A DNA stretch of 64,000 bases from Paenibacillus stellifer (lineage in GTDB: Bacteria; Bacillota; Bacilli; Paenibacillales; Paenibacillaceae), in contig NZ_CP009286.1 of the NCBI RefSeq assembly GCF_000758685.1, forward strand, positions 1,890,501-1,954,500. The letters are read 5' to 3'. Positions 51,145 through 60,856 of the stretch are shown piece after piece; the stretch's first letter is position 1, and each line of letters opens with the position of its first letter. The translations under genes and the position numbers were made by a program. The notes below the pieces were generated by a model. That model was given only the letters and a program-made list of their open reading frames with translations, was not told where the DNA came from and searched no databases.

Positions 51145-51327
51145 TCTTATCAAGAGCAGGTGGAGGGACTGGCCCGATGAAACCCGGCAACCGGCGGTAA
51201 ACGCACGGTGCTAATTCTTGCAGAGACGTATCCAGCAGCAATTGTCTGGAATGCGTGACTCTGGCAGATGAGAGAGAATCATAGGTGTATACATATGACC
51301 TTTCTCGTTTGTGCGGGAAAGGTTTTT
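51145..51327 (+). promoter_or_regulatory. SAM-I riboswitch (S-box) with terminator
   Basis: The S-box core is plain: TCTTATCAAGAGCAGGTGGA at the 5' side, GGGACTGGCCCGATGAAACCC, GGCAACC, then the junction GGTGCTAATTC and TGGCAGATGAGAGA at the 3' end (P1 pairs about 51145-51151 with 51267-51275). The intrinsic terminator ACCTTTC/GAAAGGT (51298-51304 with 51317-51323) and a T run follow. When SAM is plentiful the aptamer folds and transcription stops before metA. Confidence 0.95.
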
Positions 51328-51368
51328 ATTTTGTAAATTTTGTCAACATGATGAAGGAGTGACCTAGA

Positions 51369-52286
51369 GTGCCTATCAAGATTCCGGACAGCCTGCCAGC
51401 CAAAGAGATTTTATCCGGGGAAAATATATTCGTCATGGATGAAAGCCAGGCCTTTCACCAGGATATACGCCCCCTTCGGATTGCCATACTGAATCTGATG
51501 CCGACGAAAGAGACGACAGAGACCCAACTGCTGCGTCTGGTAGGCAACTCGCCTCTTCAAGTCGATGTGACGCTGCTTCACCCGAGCACCCACACCTCGA
51601 AGAATACCTCAGCCGAGCATCTGAAGAGCTTCTACAAAACGTTCGATGAAATTGCAGACCGCCGTCTGGACGGATTGATTATTACCGGCGCGCCGGTGGA
51701 GCAGATGGAATTCGAGGACGTGAACTACTGGGAGGAATTGCAGCGCATCTTCGAGTGGAGCAAGGATAACGTAACCTCGACGATGCATATATGTTGGGCG
51801 GCCCAGGCGGGATTGTACTATCATTTCGGAGTTCGCAAAATCGGACTTCCCGACAAATGCTTCGGAGTGTTCCCGCATAATGTATTGGCGCCGAATACGA
51901 AGCTGCTGCGCGGCTTTGATGAGCTGTTCCATGTGCCGCATTCCCGGCATACGGATATCTCCCGCGAGGATATCGAGAACTCTCCGGATCTGCAGATTTT
52001 GGCGGAATCGGACGAAGCCGGCATCTACTTGGTCGCCACGCGCGACGGCCGCCAGATCTTCGTAACGGGGCATTCCGAGTACGACCCCTTCTCACTTAAA
52101 GGGGAGTACGAGCGGGACATCGCCAAGGGGATGGAGATAGCGCTGCCGAAGCATTATTTTCCAAATGACGATCCAAACCGGACGCCGCCGGCGGTATGGC
52201 GGGCCCACGCGAACCTGCTGTTCTCCAACTGGCTGAATTACTACGTCTACCAGGAGACACCCTACGACATCGGACCGATGATCTGA
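51369..52286 (+). CDS. metA: Homoserine O-acyltransferase MetA (acetyl-CoA type by residue 111)
   Basis: 305 residues from GTG 51369 (AAGGAG upstream). Nucleophile Cys142 in HICWAAQAG, with His235 and Glu237 in TGHSEYDP forming the catalytic triad. Residue 111 is Glu (GAPVEQ); in the MetA family Glu at this site favours acetyl-CoA and Gly favours succinyl-CoA, so this enzyme probably makes O-acetylhomoserine. First committed step of methionine synthesis, under the SAM riboswitch and followed by the sulfur-transfer gene. Confidence 0.95.
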   Translation: MPIKIPDSLPAKEILSGENIFVMDESQAFHQDIRPLRIAILNLMPTKETTETQLLRLVGNSPLQVDVTLLHPSTHTSKNTSAEHLKSFYKTFDEIADRRLDGLIITGAPVEQMEFEDVNYWEELQRIFEWSKDNVTSTMHICWAAQAGLYYHFGVRKIGLPDKCFGVFPHNVLAPNTKLLRGFDELFHVPHSRHTDISREDIENSPDLQILAESDEAGIYLVATRDGRQIFVTGHSEYDPFSLKGEYERDIAKGMEIALPKHYFPNDDPNRTPPAVWRAHANLLFSNWLNYYVYQETPYDIGPMI

Positions 52287-52404
52287 CAACCGCAATTGGC
52301 AATGGCTTCAATTAGGCAATAACCTAAACCATCATATGCAGACAGGCTGAGGGTCTTTGACGTCGGGATGCCTGACCCGCATGAACATTCGGGAGGAAAT
52401 AACC

Positions 52405-53592
52405 ATGAACGACAAGCTCAGAATTGAAAGCAGGCTCGCCCAAATCGGCTCCCAGGAGGATCCGGCCACCGGCGCAGTGAATTATCCGATCTACCAATCC
52501 ACAGCGTTCCGGCATCCGCGCCTGGGACAGAGCACCGGCTTCGATTATATCCGGACCAAGAACCCTACGCGCTCGGTACTTGAGTGTGCAGCCGCCGAGC
52601 TGGAATCCGGCGACGTTGCTTTTGCTTGCAGCTCCGGCATGGCCGCTCTGCAGACGATCTTCGCCTACTTCAGCCAGGGCGATCATCTCATCGTCTCCCT
52701 TGATCTGTACGGAGGTACATACCGGATGCTGGAGCGGATTATGTCAAGGTTCGGAGTCACTGCTTCGTATGTGGATACCAATGATCTTGAAGCGCTGGAA
52801 GCGGTGCGCAGGGAGAACACGAAAGCCGTCTTCATCGAGACGCCGACGAATCCGCTGATGATGATTACGGATATCGAAGCGGTCTGTACATGGGCCAAGC
52901 CCCACGGCCTGCTGACGATTGTGGACAACACGCTGCTCACCCCATACTTCCAGCGGCCGCTTGAGCTTGGCGCCGATATCATTATCCACAGCGCCACCAA
53001 ATATCTTGGCGGACACAACGATGTGCTGGCCGGCCTGATCGTGACGAAGGGAGAGGCGCTGTCGCAGGAGATGGCGATCTTGCACAACTCCATCGGCGCA
53101 GTGCTGTCCCCGAGCGACAGCTACCAGCTGATGAGAGGCATGAAGACGCTGGCGCTGCGGATGGAGCGGCATGAGAGCAATGCGCTGGCCATCGCCCGCC
53201 ATCTGAAGGAGCATCCGGCGATCGCGGAGGTGTATCATCCCGGGCTTTCGGATCATCCCGGTTATGAGATCCAGCGCCGCCAATCGAGCGGCAACACCGG
53301 CATTTTCTCCTTCAAGGTCAAGAATGCCGCTTATGTGGAGCCGATTCTGCGCCATATCAAGCTGATCGCCTTCGCGGAGAGCCTCGGCGGCGTTGAGTCG
53401 CTGATGACGTACCCGGCTATCCAGACGCATGCGGATATCCCGGCTGAAATCCGCGACGCGGTCGGCGTCGACGACCGTCTGCTGCGCTTTTCGGTCGGCG
53501 TCGAGCATGTTGACGACCTGATCTCCGACCTCGATCAGGCCCTGGAAGCGGCCCGGGCGGAGATCGAGACCGCAGCCGGCCTCGAAGGTTAA
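52405..53592 (+). CDS. Cystathionine gamma-synthase / O-acetylhomoserine thiolyase (MetI-like)
   Basis: 395 residues from ATG 52405 behind GGGAGGAAAT. Cys/Met-metabolism PLP fold: YIRTKNPTRSVLE, SSGMAALQ, the aspartate in TIVDNTLLTPY and the Schiff-base Lys199 in HSATKYLGGHNDVLAG. SLGGVESLMTYPA is typical of gamma-synthases. In Bacillus the corresponding MetI joins O-acetylhomoserine with cysteine or sulfide. It lies 118 bases behind metA with no terminator between, so both answer to the riboswitch. Confidence 0.9.
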   Translation: MNDKLRIESRLAQIGSQEDPATGAVNYPIYQSTAFRHPRLGQSTGFDYIRTKNPTRSVLECAAAELESGDVAFACSSGMAALQTIFAYFSQGDHLIVSLDLYGGTYRMLERIMSRFGVTASYVDTNDLEALEAVRRENTKAVFIETPTNPLMMITDIEAVCTWAKPHGLLTIVDNTLLTPYFQRPLELGADIIIHSATKYLGGHNDVLAGLIVTKGEALSQEMAILHNSIGAVLSPSDSYQLMRGMKTLALRMERHESNALAIARHLKEHPAIAEVYHPGLSDHPGYEIQRRQSSGNTGIFSFKVKNAAYVEPILRHIKLIAFAESLGGVESLMTYPAIQTHADIPAEIRDAVGVDDRLLRFSVGVEHVDDLISDLDQALEAARAEIETAAGLEG

Positions 53593-53663
53593 CTACTGGT
53601 CCGCTGAGTGTCTGCCATCACGAATCGTGTGAGGGGGGCGGCTGACCGCCAATAGGACTGAAG

Positions 53664-53694
53664 AGAAGCGTCGATTTGACGCTTCTGTTTTTTT
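53664..53694 (+). terminator. Terminator of the metA operon
   Basis: AGAAGCGTC (53664-53672) pairs with GACGCTTCT (53678-53686), followed by GTTTTTTT. Confidence 0.88.
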
Positions 53695-53949
53695 GTAAAC
53701 CTAACAATGCCTAAGCTTTGCGCTTAAATCCGGCGTATTTTTCCGGTAAATGCATGTCGTCAATAAGGGAGCCGTCAGGCGTATATCCTTGGTTTCTACA
53801 GCTGAAAGAGAAGCGGTCGCGAAAAAAAGATATTTTTCAAGCAGGGACGGATATGTTACCATGATTCCACGGACATATTCGTTGTCATGCAAATTTTATT
53901 AAAAGTTAGGAAGGCTGGAGTTTAGGCTTGGGCTGTAAAAGGAGGAGAT
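53695..53949. other. Intergenic region upstream of mqnC
   Basis: No gene seen; the last 12 bases hold the AAAAGGAGGAG ribosome site of mqnC. No clear promoter could be fixed. Confidence 0.4.
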
Positions 53950-55089
53950 ATGATGAGCGCGATTGACGCCATTCTGAACAAAGCGCTGCAGGGCGAACGC
54001 CTGGGGCTTGAAGATACGGTCAGACTGTTTGAGAGCAATGAAATCGAGAAGATGGGCGCCGCCGCGGATGTAATCATGAAACGCTGGCATCCGGAGCCGG
54101 TGGCGACCTTTGTAATCGGACGGAATATCAACTATACGAATATTTGCGATGTGTACTGTCGCTTCTGCGCATTTTACCGCAGACCGGGCTCCGAGGAGGG
54201 CTATGTGCTTCCGGATGAAACGATCTTCGAGAAGATCCGTGAGACGATTGCTGTGAATGGAACCGAGATTCTGATGCAGGGCGGCACCAACCCAAATTTG
54301 CCGTTCAGCTATTATACGGATCTGTTGAAAGGCATCAAGCAGCGCTTCCCGGGGATTACGATGCACTCGTTCTCGCCGGCAGAGATCATGAAGATGAAAG
54401 AATTGTCGGGCTTGACGCTCGAAGAGACGCTGCGGCAGATTCACGCCGCCGGCCTCGATTCGCTGCCGGGAGGGGGCGCAGAGATTCTGGACGACCGCAC
54501 CCGCCGCAAAATCAGCCGTCTGAAGGGCTCCTGGCATGACTGGATGGACGTCATGAAGACGGCGCACCGGATTGGCATGAATACGACGGCAACGATGGTG
54601 ATCGGACTTGGCGAGAGCATGGAGGAACGGGCCCTGCATCTGCTGCGCGTCCGTGACGCGCAGGACGAGTGCATCGGGAACAACTATAACTCCGAGGGCT
54701 TCCTGGCCTTCATCTCCTGGACGTTCCAGCCGGACAATACGAATCTGAAGCTGTCCCGGCAGACGCCGGAGGAATATCTCAAGACCGTTGCGATCAGCCG
54801 GCTTGTTCTGGACAACATCAAGAACTTCCAGTCGTCCTGGGTAACGATGGGACCGGAGGTCGGCAAGCTGTCCCTGCAGTACGGCTGCAACGACTTCGGC
54901 AGTACGATGATCGAGGAGAATGTCGTATCCTCCGCCGGAGCTACGCATAAGGTCAATATCGAGCAAATTCTGCAGATCATCCGCGAGGCTGGCAAAATTC
55001 CGGCTCAGCGCAACACGCAATACGATATCCTGAAGGTGTTCGACCGTGAGGATGCCAAGGTGGAACGCGACTTTGTAATGCAGAACTAA
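53950..55089 (+). CDS. mqnC: Cyclic dehypoxanthine futalosine synthase MqnC
   Basis: 379 residues (ATG 53950, or 53953). Radical SAM cluster Cys66-Cys70-Cys73 in ICDVYCRFCAFYR, followed by the family marks GYVLPDETI, EILMQGGTNPNLP, HSFSPAEI, DSLPGGGAEIL, VIGLGESMEER and FISWTFQPDNT. It cyclises dehypoxanthine futalosine in the alternative (futalosine) menaquinone route used by Paenibacillus-type bacteria instead of the Men pathway. No other mqn gene lies in the window. Confidence 0.95.
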   Translation: MMSAIDAILNKALQGERLGLEDTVRLFESNEIEKMGAAADVIMKRWHPEPVATFVIGRNINYTNICDVYCRFCAFYRRPGSEEGYVLPDETIFEKIRETIAVNGTEILMQGGTNPNLPFSYYTDLLKGIKQRFPGITMHSFSPAEIMKMKELSGLTLEETLRQIHAAGLDSLPGGGAEILDDRTRRKISRLKGSWHDWMDVMKTAHRIGMNTTATMVIGLGESMEERALHLLRVRDAQDECIGNNYNSEGFLAFISWTFQPDNTNLKLSRQTPEEYLKTVAISRLVLDNIKNFQSSWVTMGPEVGKLSLQYGCNDFGSTMIEENVVSSAGATHKVNIEQILQIIREAGKIPAQRNTQYDILKVFDREDAKVERDFVMQN

Positions 55090-55104
55090 ATATTGATAAC
55101 AGCA

Positions 55105-55137
55105 TAACAGCCCGGGCCTGAGCGGTCCGGGCTGTTT
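55105..55137. terminator. Bidirectional terminator between mqnC and the small winged-helix gene
   Basis: AACAGCCCGG (55106-55115) pairs with CCGGGCTGTT (55127-55136), loop partly paired as well. Confidence 0.75.
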
Positions 55138-55196
55138 GATATGCCGTAAAGCACCGCTTACGGCTAGCTGGATTGACTGATCAAGGGGCTGTGCGA

Positions 55197-55376
55197 TTAC
55201 TCGGCTGCCTCCCATTTGCAGCGGACGGGGGATACGATCGCCTTGTCCTTTTTCAACTCGGTAAAAGCCTTGTCGATCTCCTTGCGGTCAAGGCCCGACA
55301 GCTTCTCCACTTCGCCCGCGCTTACCGGCTTGCCCGCCGATTTGATGGTTTCCAACACCTGCTCCTTCACGCTCAT
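55197..55376 (-). CDS. Small winged-helix DNA-binding protein
   Basis: 59 residues from ATG 55376, which has GGGAGG eight bases upstream; a longer frame to 55397 includes that site and is unlikely. The whole protein is one helix-turn-helix unit (EQVLETIKSAGKPVSAGEVEKL, DRKEIDKAFTELKKDKAIVSP), ending CKWEAAE. No partner domain. Probably a small transcription factor; target unknown. Confidence 0.75.
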   Translation of the reverse strand: MSVKEQVLETIKSAGKPVSAGEVEKLSGLDRKEIDKAFTELKKDKAIVSPVRCKWEAAE

Positions 55377-55548
55377 TCTGCTCACCTCCCGCAACACATC
55401 GGCTTATGCCGACGCTTCATATAGGTTTAATGGTACAAGGAATGCGGATGGGCGGCAGTGATTTTTTTCGGGGAACAGATTTACATCTATATCCAAAAGT
55501 GATATCATAAATATATCAAATACATATCCAATTTTGGAGGTGCCTTTC

Positions 55549-56391
55549 ATGAAAGAAAAAAAGCTTAATCCGATCAACGGCTTCTGGGTCATCACCCTGA
55601 TTGCCATCTGTACAGCGGGAGCGGTCTACTTGTTCATTCAGGAATACGTGGCGCTGCCTGTCATTCTGGTTGTGATTGCGAGTATTCTGTTGACCAGCAT
55701 AACAGTTGTGCAGCCTAACAAATCCGTCGTTGTCACGTTCTTCGGCCAATACGTAGGTACGATTTCCAAAAGCGGCCTGTGGGCGGTTATTCCGTTCAGC
55801 ATCCGCAAGACCGTATCTTTGCGTGTGCGCAACTTCAACAGCGTCAAGCTGAAGGTGAACGATGTCGAGGGCAATCCGATTGAAATTGCTGCGGTGGTCG
55901 TGTTCAAGGTGGTAAACTCCGCCAAGGCTCTGTTCGATGTTGACAAGTATATGCAGTTCGTCGAGATACAGAGCGAAACAGCGCTTCGCCACGTAGCGAG
56001 TAAATATCCGTACGATGGCTTCAGCGGAGCGGGCATGTCTCTGCGCGCCAATGCGGAGGAGATTGCCGGGGAACTGGCAACGGAGCTGCAGGAACGGCTG
56101 ACCATCTCCGGGGTTGAGGTTCTTGAAGCGCGTCTGACTCATCTTGCCTATTCGACTGAAATTGCGAGCACGATGCTTCAGCGTCAGCAGGCCAGCGCCA
56201 TTCTCTCCGCGCGCCAGATTATTGTGGAGGGAGCTGTGGGCATGGTCGATATGGCGATCAAGCAGTTGAAAGAGAGCGGCGTCGTCGAGCTTGACGAAGA
56301 ACGGAAGGCAGCTATGATCAACAATCTGATGGTCGCGATCGTATCTGAGCGCGGAGCAAGCCCGGTGATCAACGCGGGCTCGCTGTACTAA
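55549..56391 (+). CDS. SPFH/band 7 domain protein
   Basis: 280 residues from ATG 55549, eight bases behind GGAGG. Two adjacent hydrophobic segments near the N-terminus ([21 protein letters not shown] and [13 protein letters not shown]), then an SPFH domain ([45 protein letters not shown]), and a helical C-terminus ([25 protein letters not shown]). Such proteins scaffold membrane microdomains. Twelve bases separate it from a ribbon-helix-helix gene, a pairing that appears intended. Confidence 0.88.
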   Translation: MKEKKLNPINGFWVITLIAICTAGAVYLFIQEYVALPVILVVIASILLTSITVVQPNKSVVVTFFGQYVGTISKSGLWAVIPFSIRKTVSLRVRNFNSVKLKVNDVEGNPIEIAAVVVFKVVNSAKALFDVDKYMQFVEIQSETALRHVASKYPYDGFSGAGMSLRANAEEIAGELATELQERLTISGVEVLEARLTHLAYSTEIASTMLQRQQASAILSARQIIVEGAVGMVDMAIKQLKESGVVELDEERKAAMINNLMVAIVSERGASPVINAGSLY

Positions 56392-56403
56392 GGCGGTCCT
56401 CCA

Positions 56404-56580
56404 ATGGCGGCCAAGAAGAATTTTCCGCTGCGGATCGATCCCGCGCTGTACGAGGCGCTGGAGCGTTGGGCGGGAGAGGAGTTCAGGAGCGTGAACGGAC
56501 ACATCGAATATTTGCTCCGAGAGAGTCTGAAACGCGCCGGACGCTTGCCTGGCCGTATGTCACGGGACAGTGACGACTAG
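56404..56580 (+). CDS. Ribbon-helix-helix (Arc-like) small DNA-binding protein
   Basis: 58 residues: [20 protein letters not shown] then [22 protein letters not shown]. The pattern of a short beta-strand with alternating residues, helix A and helix B (S-N-x-H-I-x-x-L-L) is that of the Arc/CopG fold. AAGGCGG lies eight bases upstream. It ends RMSRDSDD. Co-transcribed with the SPFH gene; it might regulate that operon or act elsewhere. Confidence 0.8.
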   Translation: MAAKKNFPLRIDPALYEALERWAGEEFRSVNGHIEYLLRESLKRAGRLPGRMSRDSDD

Positions 56581-56617
56581 CCGCAAAGCACTCGCAGCGG
56601 AAAAAATGAAAGTTGAC

Positions 56618-56646
56618 TTGACGGAAGAAGCTGCCCGGCTTATAAT
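56618..56646 (+). promoter_or_regulatory. thrS promoter
   Basis: TTGACG (56618-56623) and TATAAT (56641-56646), spacer 17. Confidence 0.8.
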
Positions 56647-56654
56647 TACACATT

Positions 56655-56966
56655 ATTCACGCGAGCAGCGTTGACAAAGACATGAATCGATTTCTCGGTC
56701 CGTCCAGAGAGAGGGAACGTCCGGCTGTAATTCCCTCCGGTATCCGGCTTTCGCTTTACCCCTTTGTAGCTGCGGTTATGAACCTTCCAGGCAGTCTCCG
56801 TCAAGAAGCGGAGCGCAGCATGCCGGGAACCAGTAAGAACCGCCGGCTCATGGCCGTTATCCCATGCTGAACAAGGATTCTGTTTCCCTAAGAGGAGACA
56901 GAGTTGAATTTGGGTGGAACCACGGGTGATCAACACTCGTCCCTCTGGCGGGACGGGTGTTTTTTG
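56655..56966 (+). promoter_or_regulatory. T-box leader controlling thrS
   Basis: T-box core TTGGGTGGAACCACGGGT at 56910-56927, followed by the terminator AACACTCGTCCC (56932-56943) with GGGACGGGTGTT (56950-56961) and a T run. The roughly 250 bases before it contain several hairpins, but I could not place stem I's specifier loop with confidence; threonine is inferred from the downstream gene. The antiterminator would form from the T-box core and the 5' side of the terminator. Confidence 0.9.
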
Positions 56967-57056
56967 TTGCGTGGATATTGTCCGTTCCGCAGAACCTTCC
57001 GGCGGCAGCGAGCGCCGCTACAGACAGGTACCATCAACCCAAGGAGGAAGAAACAA

Positions 57057-58997
57057 ATGGCAGTAAGCATCAAGTTACCGGACGGATCGGTTCGTGAGTA
57101 CGCGGAAGGCAGCAGCATCGACGATGTGGCGGCTTCCATCAGCAGCGGGCTGAGAAAGAACGCAGCCGCAGGCAAATTGAACGGTGTAATCGTCGATCTG
57201 GCGGCCAAGCTGAATGAAGGAGATCTTGTTGAAATCGTAACGCTGGATTCCCCTGAAGGCCTGGAGGTTATGCGTCACAGCACAGCCCACCTGATGGCAC
57301 AGGCCGTCAAGCGCCTGTACGGGGCCAAAGAAGTGAAGCTGGGCGTCGGCCCGACGATTGAAGACGGATTTTATTATGATATGGACCTGGAGCAGCCGCT
57401 GAATCCGGAGGATCTCCAGAAGATCGAGAAGGAAATGGAACGCATCATTTCCGAAAATTTGCCGATTATCCGCAAGGAAGTCAGCCGTCAGGAAGCGCTG
57501 GACATCTTCGGCGAGCTTGGCGATCCCTACAAGCTTGAACTGATCCGGGACCTGCCCGAGGACAGCGTCATCACCATTTACGAGCAGGGCGAATTCTTCG
57601 ATCTGTGCCGGGGGCCGCATGTTCCTTCGACTGGAAAAATCAAGGTGTTCAAGCTGATGAATGTAGCCGGCGCGTACTGGCGCGGCGACAGCAAGAACAA
57701 GATGCTGCAGCGCGTGTACGGAACCGCCTGGATCAAGAAAGCACAGCTGGACGAGTACCTGCATCTGCTGGAGGAAGCGAAGAAGCGCGACCACCGCAAG
57801 CTCGGCAAGGAGCTTGAAATCTTCACGTTCAACCAGCTCGTCGGCCAGGGCCTGCCAATCTGGCTGCCGAAGGGCGCCAAGCTGCGCAGCATACTGGAAC
57901 GCTATATCGTTGACATCGAAGCCAGTCTTGGCTATCAGCATGTATACACTCCGGTTCTTGGCAACGTGGATCTGTACAAGACCTCCGGCCACTGGGATCA
58001 TTACCAGGAAGATATGTTCCCGAAGATGACAATCGACACCGAGGAATTCGTGCTGCGTCCGATGAACTGTCCGCATCATATGATGGTCTACAAGAGCAGC
58101 ATGCACAGCTACCGGGATCTGCCGATCCGCATCGCGGAGCTTGGCACCATGCACCGCTATGAAATGTCCGGAGCCTTGACCGGCCTTCACCGGGTACGCT
58201 CCATGACGCTGAATGATTCACATATCTTCTGCCGCCTGGACCAGATCAAGAGCGAATTCAGCCGCGTGCTGGAGCTGATCGACCGGGTGTACCGCGACTT
58301 CGGCATTCATGAATACCGCTTCCGCCTATCGTATCGCGATCCTCAGGACACCGAGAAATACTTCCAGAACGACGAAATGTGGGAGACCGCGCAGCGGATG
58401 CTCCGCGAGGTTGTCGAGGAAGCCGGACTGCCGTTCTACGAAGCCGAAGGCGAAGCAGCGTTCTACGGTCCGAAGCTCGACGTGCAGATCAAGACTGCGC
58501 TTGGCAAGGAAGAGACACTCTCGACCGTACAGATCGACTTCCTGCTGCCGGAACGCTTTGAGCTGGAATATGTCGGAGACGACGGACAGAAGCATCGTCC
58601 GGTTGTACTGCACCGCGGTATTCTCGGCACTATGGAGCGCTTCGTAGCATTCCTGCTGGAGAACTTCGCAGGCTCCCTGCCGCTGTGGCTGTCGCCGCAG
58701 CAGGTGAAGGTCATTCCGGTGTCGAGCGCGTTCGACGACTATGCCAAGGATGTCGTCGACAAGCTGACCCGGCAGGGCCTCCGCGCCGAAGCCGATCTGC
58801 GCAATGAGAAGCTCGGCTACAAGATCCGTGAGGCCCAGCTGGAGAAGCTGCCGTACATGTTCATTGTCGGCGAGAACGAAATGAACTCGGCTTCCGTCTC
58901 CGTCCGCAAGCGGGGAGAGGGCGACCTCGGAGCCAAGCCGCTGGACGAAGTGATCGGCAGCCTGGTTCAGGAAGTCTCCTCGAAAGCCATTTTCTAA
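57057..58997 (+). CDS. thrS: Threonyl-tRNA synthetase
   Basis: 646 residues from ATG 57057 behind AAGGAGGAAG. TGS domain (residues 1-62), editing domain ([28 protein letters not shown]), class II core with the zinc ligand Cys338 in RPMNCPHHM, motif 2 around [19 protein letters not shown], and motif 3 [16 protein letters not shown]-terminal anticodon-binding domain ([18 protein letters not shown]). Complete and of normal length. Controlled by the T-box just upstream. Confidence 0.97.
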   Translation: MAVSIKLPDGSVREYAEGSSIDDVAASISSGLRKNAAAGKLNGVIVDLAAKLNEGDLVEIVTLDSPEGLEVMRHSTAHLMAQAVKRLYGAKEVKLGVGPTIEDGFYYDMDLEQPLNPEDLQKIEKEMERIISENLPIIRKEVSRQEALDIFGELGDPYKLELIRDLPEDSVITIYEQGEFFDLCRGPHVPSTGKIKVFKLMNVAGAYWRGDSKNKMLQRVYGTAWIKKAQLDEYLHLLEEAKKRDHRKLGKELEIFTFNQLVGQGLPIWLPKGAKLRSILERYIVDIEASLGYQHVYTPVLGNVDLYKTSGHWDHYQEDMFPKMTIDTEEFVLRPMNCPHHMMVYKSSMHSYRDLPIRIAELGTMHRYEMSGALTGLHRVRSMTLNDSHIFCRLDQIKSEFSRVLELIDRVYRDFGIHEYRFRLSYRDPQDTEKYFQNDEMWETAQRMLREVVEEAGLPFYEAEGEAAFYGPKLDVQIKTALGKEETLSTVQIDFLLPERFELEYVGDDGQKHRPVVLHRGILGTMERFVAFLLENFAGSLPLWLSPQQVKVIPVSSAFDDYAKDVVDKLTRQGLRAEADLRNEKLGYKIREAQLEKLPYMFIVGENEMNSASVSVRKRGEGDLGAKPLDEVIGSLVQEVSSKAIF

Positions 58998-59050
58998 AGA
59001 GTTCCCGGCAGCAACCGGTAATTCATCCATAAGACCTCTGTCATATGCCG

Positions 59051-59074
59051 CATCCGGCGGGCGATCCGCCGGAT
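59051..59074 (+). terminator. Perfect inverted repeat after thrS, probable terminator
   Basis: CATCCGGCGG and CCGCCGGATG flank GCGAT; the tail ATAAAATTT is only weakly T-rich. Confidence 0.55.
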
Positions 59075-59125
59075 GTATAAAATTTCGGAAAACGGGAAAC
59101 CTTCGCTAATAAGGGGGAGGTTAAC

Positions 59126-60121
59126 ATGACGAACGAAATGGGCAAATGGCAGAGGTCTTGGTGTGTTGCAGTAACCATTCTATTTATGGCAGCGTTGATC
59201 ATTCTGTTTACGAAGCCGGAGAACGGGAAGAGGGAAGCATCGGTTCCCGGCGGGTTGGCGGAAGCAAGCGTAGCTACGCATATATCGCCGATTCCGGTAC
59301 AGCAAGTGCCTGCCGTGAAGCGGGCTGTGGAAATACCGGTCCGGGCGACAGGGAATGTCCAGTTAGTCCGGGCCACTGTGTTTGAACACCAGTCCGAAGA
59401 GAAGGTCGTGGCTTACGGTACGGCACCGCTTCGGGCGGCTTCCGTGGCCGTCCGTTCCACCGATCCGGCCACATGGACCGGCGGTGCAGGCGCATCCCGG
59501 CCGGCTTCCGCGACAGCCGGAGCGGGCAATACCAAGCCGCCGAAGACGGCTTCTTCTTCAACATCGTCTTCGGCTTCGGCCAAATCAGCAAAATCAGCCA
59601 AACCGGTCAAGCCGGCATCCGAGACCGTGCCTAAAACGGCGTCCAAACCGGCATCCAAGCAAATTTCGATACCTGTTGCCGCGCCGGAGCCGGAGCAGAT
59701 TATCCGCACGATGAAAGTGACGGCCACAGGGTACACCGCCGGCTATGAGTCGACCGGCAAGCGGCCGAATCACCCGCAGTACGGGATCACCTATTCCGGC
59801 GTCAAAGTCCGGAGGGACAAGAACGCCGTATCCACCATCGCCGCAGATCCGAAGGTTCTGCCGATGGGCAGCATTTTATATGTGCCGGGCTACGGGTATG
59901 CGGTCGTTGCCGATACCGGTTCGGCGATCAAGGGACACAAGATCGATTTGTATTTCAAGACGACCCGGCAGGTCTACCGGGAATGGGGCAAGAAATCGGT
60001 CGAGGTTCAATTGATCAAGCGGGGCAAGGGTAAATGCACGGAAGCGATGCTGAACAGCATCAGCCAAGCCATACAGGCATATGACACCGTCTCGCAGGAA
60101 ATGCTTGAGGAAATCATTTGA
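59126..60121 (+). CDS. Secreted 3D-domain protein (YuiC/YocH-like cell-wall hydrolase family)
   Basis: 331 residues, ATG 59126 behind GGGGGAGG. N-terminal membrane segment ([16 protein letters not shown], signal anchor). A long Ser/Ala/Lys/Pro-rich linker (about 120-195). The C-terminal domain (about 205-300) has the 3D signature: [38 protein letters not shown] and [18 protein letters not shown], whose Asp residues form the active site in MltA/3D folds. It is probably a lytic transglycosylase-type enzyme acting on peptidoglycan during spore germination or growth. Confidence 0.88.
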   Translation: MTNEMGKWQRSWCVAVTILFMAALIILFTKPENGKREASVPGGLAEASVATHISPIPVQQVPAVKRAVEIPVRATGNVQLVRATVFEHQSEEKVVAYGTAPLRAASVAVRSTDPATWTGGAGASRPASATAGAGNTKPPKTASSSTSSSASAKSAKSAKPVKPASETVPKTASKPASKQISIPVAAPEPEQIIRTMKVTATGYTAGYESTGKRPNHPQYGITYSGVKVRRDKNAVSTIAADPKVLPMGSILYVPGYGYAVVADTGSAIKGHKIDLYFKTTRQVYREWGKKSVEVQLIKRGKGKCTEAMLNSISQAIQAYDTVSQEMLEEII

Positions 60122-60234
60122 CGCATAAATTGCAGCCGACCTTGACATAATACGAACTGGGGCACAGCAGACAGCCTCTGATCACTCCCCTGTGCGCGAG
60201 GCGCAGAGGGTGAGAGCAAGGGAGGTGACTAACC

Positions 60235-60369
60235 GTGGCTAAAAAACCGAAGGTTCAGGATAACTATAAGACACCGAACGAAAAATTTAATGCCGAGTTT
60301 GCCGCTGAGAATGAAGTGGCTTCCAAGCAAACAGGCATCGCCAAGCCGGCTCAAAAACCGCAGGCTTAA
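60235..60369 (+). CDS. Small basic peptide, possibly gamma-type small acid-soluble spore protein
   Basis: 44 residues from GTG 60235, with a perfect AGGGAGGTGA ribosome site eight bases upstream and a terminator behind it, so it is clearly a gene despite its size. MAKKPKVQDNYKTPNEKFNAEFAAEN and the Gln/Lys/Pro-rich tail recall the F-xx-EFA-x-E unit of SspE-type spore proteins, but only one such unit is present and the match is partial. No SASP alpha/beta motif. Confidence 0.65.
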   Translation: MAKKPKVQDNYKTPNEKFNAEFAAENEVASKQTGIAKPAQKPQA

Positions 60370-60412
60370 CGTATTTCTAAGATTAAACCAAGCCGTCCAG
60401 AACGGCTAAAAG

Positions 60413-60468
60413 CGGGGCTATCCCAAGAGGTCATAAAGATGAACCTCCGGGATAGCTCCGTTTTTTTT
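60413..60468 (+). terminator. Strong terminator after the small peptide gene
   Basis: CGGGGCTATCCC (60413-60424) pairs with GGGATAGCTCCG (60449-60460) with an inner GAGGT/ACCTC stem, followed by eight T residues. Confidence 0.9.
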
Positions 60469-60785
60469 AATTTTAAATTGCACTATTCCGAGTGATATGG
60501 TTTAATATACATAGCAAAGCACGAACAAGCAGTTTATTATCAAACAGCAGAATATCTGAAGTTAACTATGTGTTACATAACATAACGCGAACTAGTGAAT
60601 TATTCATCATTAACCCGTCATATCCGAAATTTTTATTTTAAAATGTTATTAAAAGTGACATAGATATATGGACAGAGTCGATTTCTGTATGTATTATTAG
60701 GCTAACCCTACGAGATGAGCTGGGCAGATGTGAGGGTTCGGTTATAGTCGTAAGCTGAGAAAATGTTCGGGATAAGCTAATTTAA
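60469..60785. other. AT-rich intergenic region upstream of the GntR gene
   Basis: No gene seen. Markedly richer in A and T than the rest of the window, with several short TTAACC/TTATT stretches; no clear hairpin. Probably the promoter and control region of the right-end cluster. Confidence 0.45.
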
Positions 60786-60809
60786 TAATTGTATACAAAT
60801 ATACAATTA
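60786..60809. promoter_or_regulatory. Operator-like inverted repeat ahead of the GntR gene
   Basis: TAATTGTAT (60786-60794) and ATACAATTA (60801-60809) are perfect complements around ACAAAT. FCD-type GntR regulators commonly bind ATTGTATACAAT-like dyads. It overlaps the likely promoter (TATACT at 60808-60813), suggesting autorepression. Confidence 0.65.
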
Positions 60810-60856
60810 TACTTTTAGTGCCGGAACAAGCAGATTTTTGACTAGGAGATGGGTAT

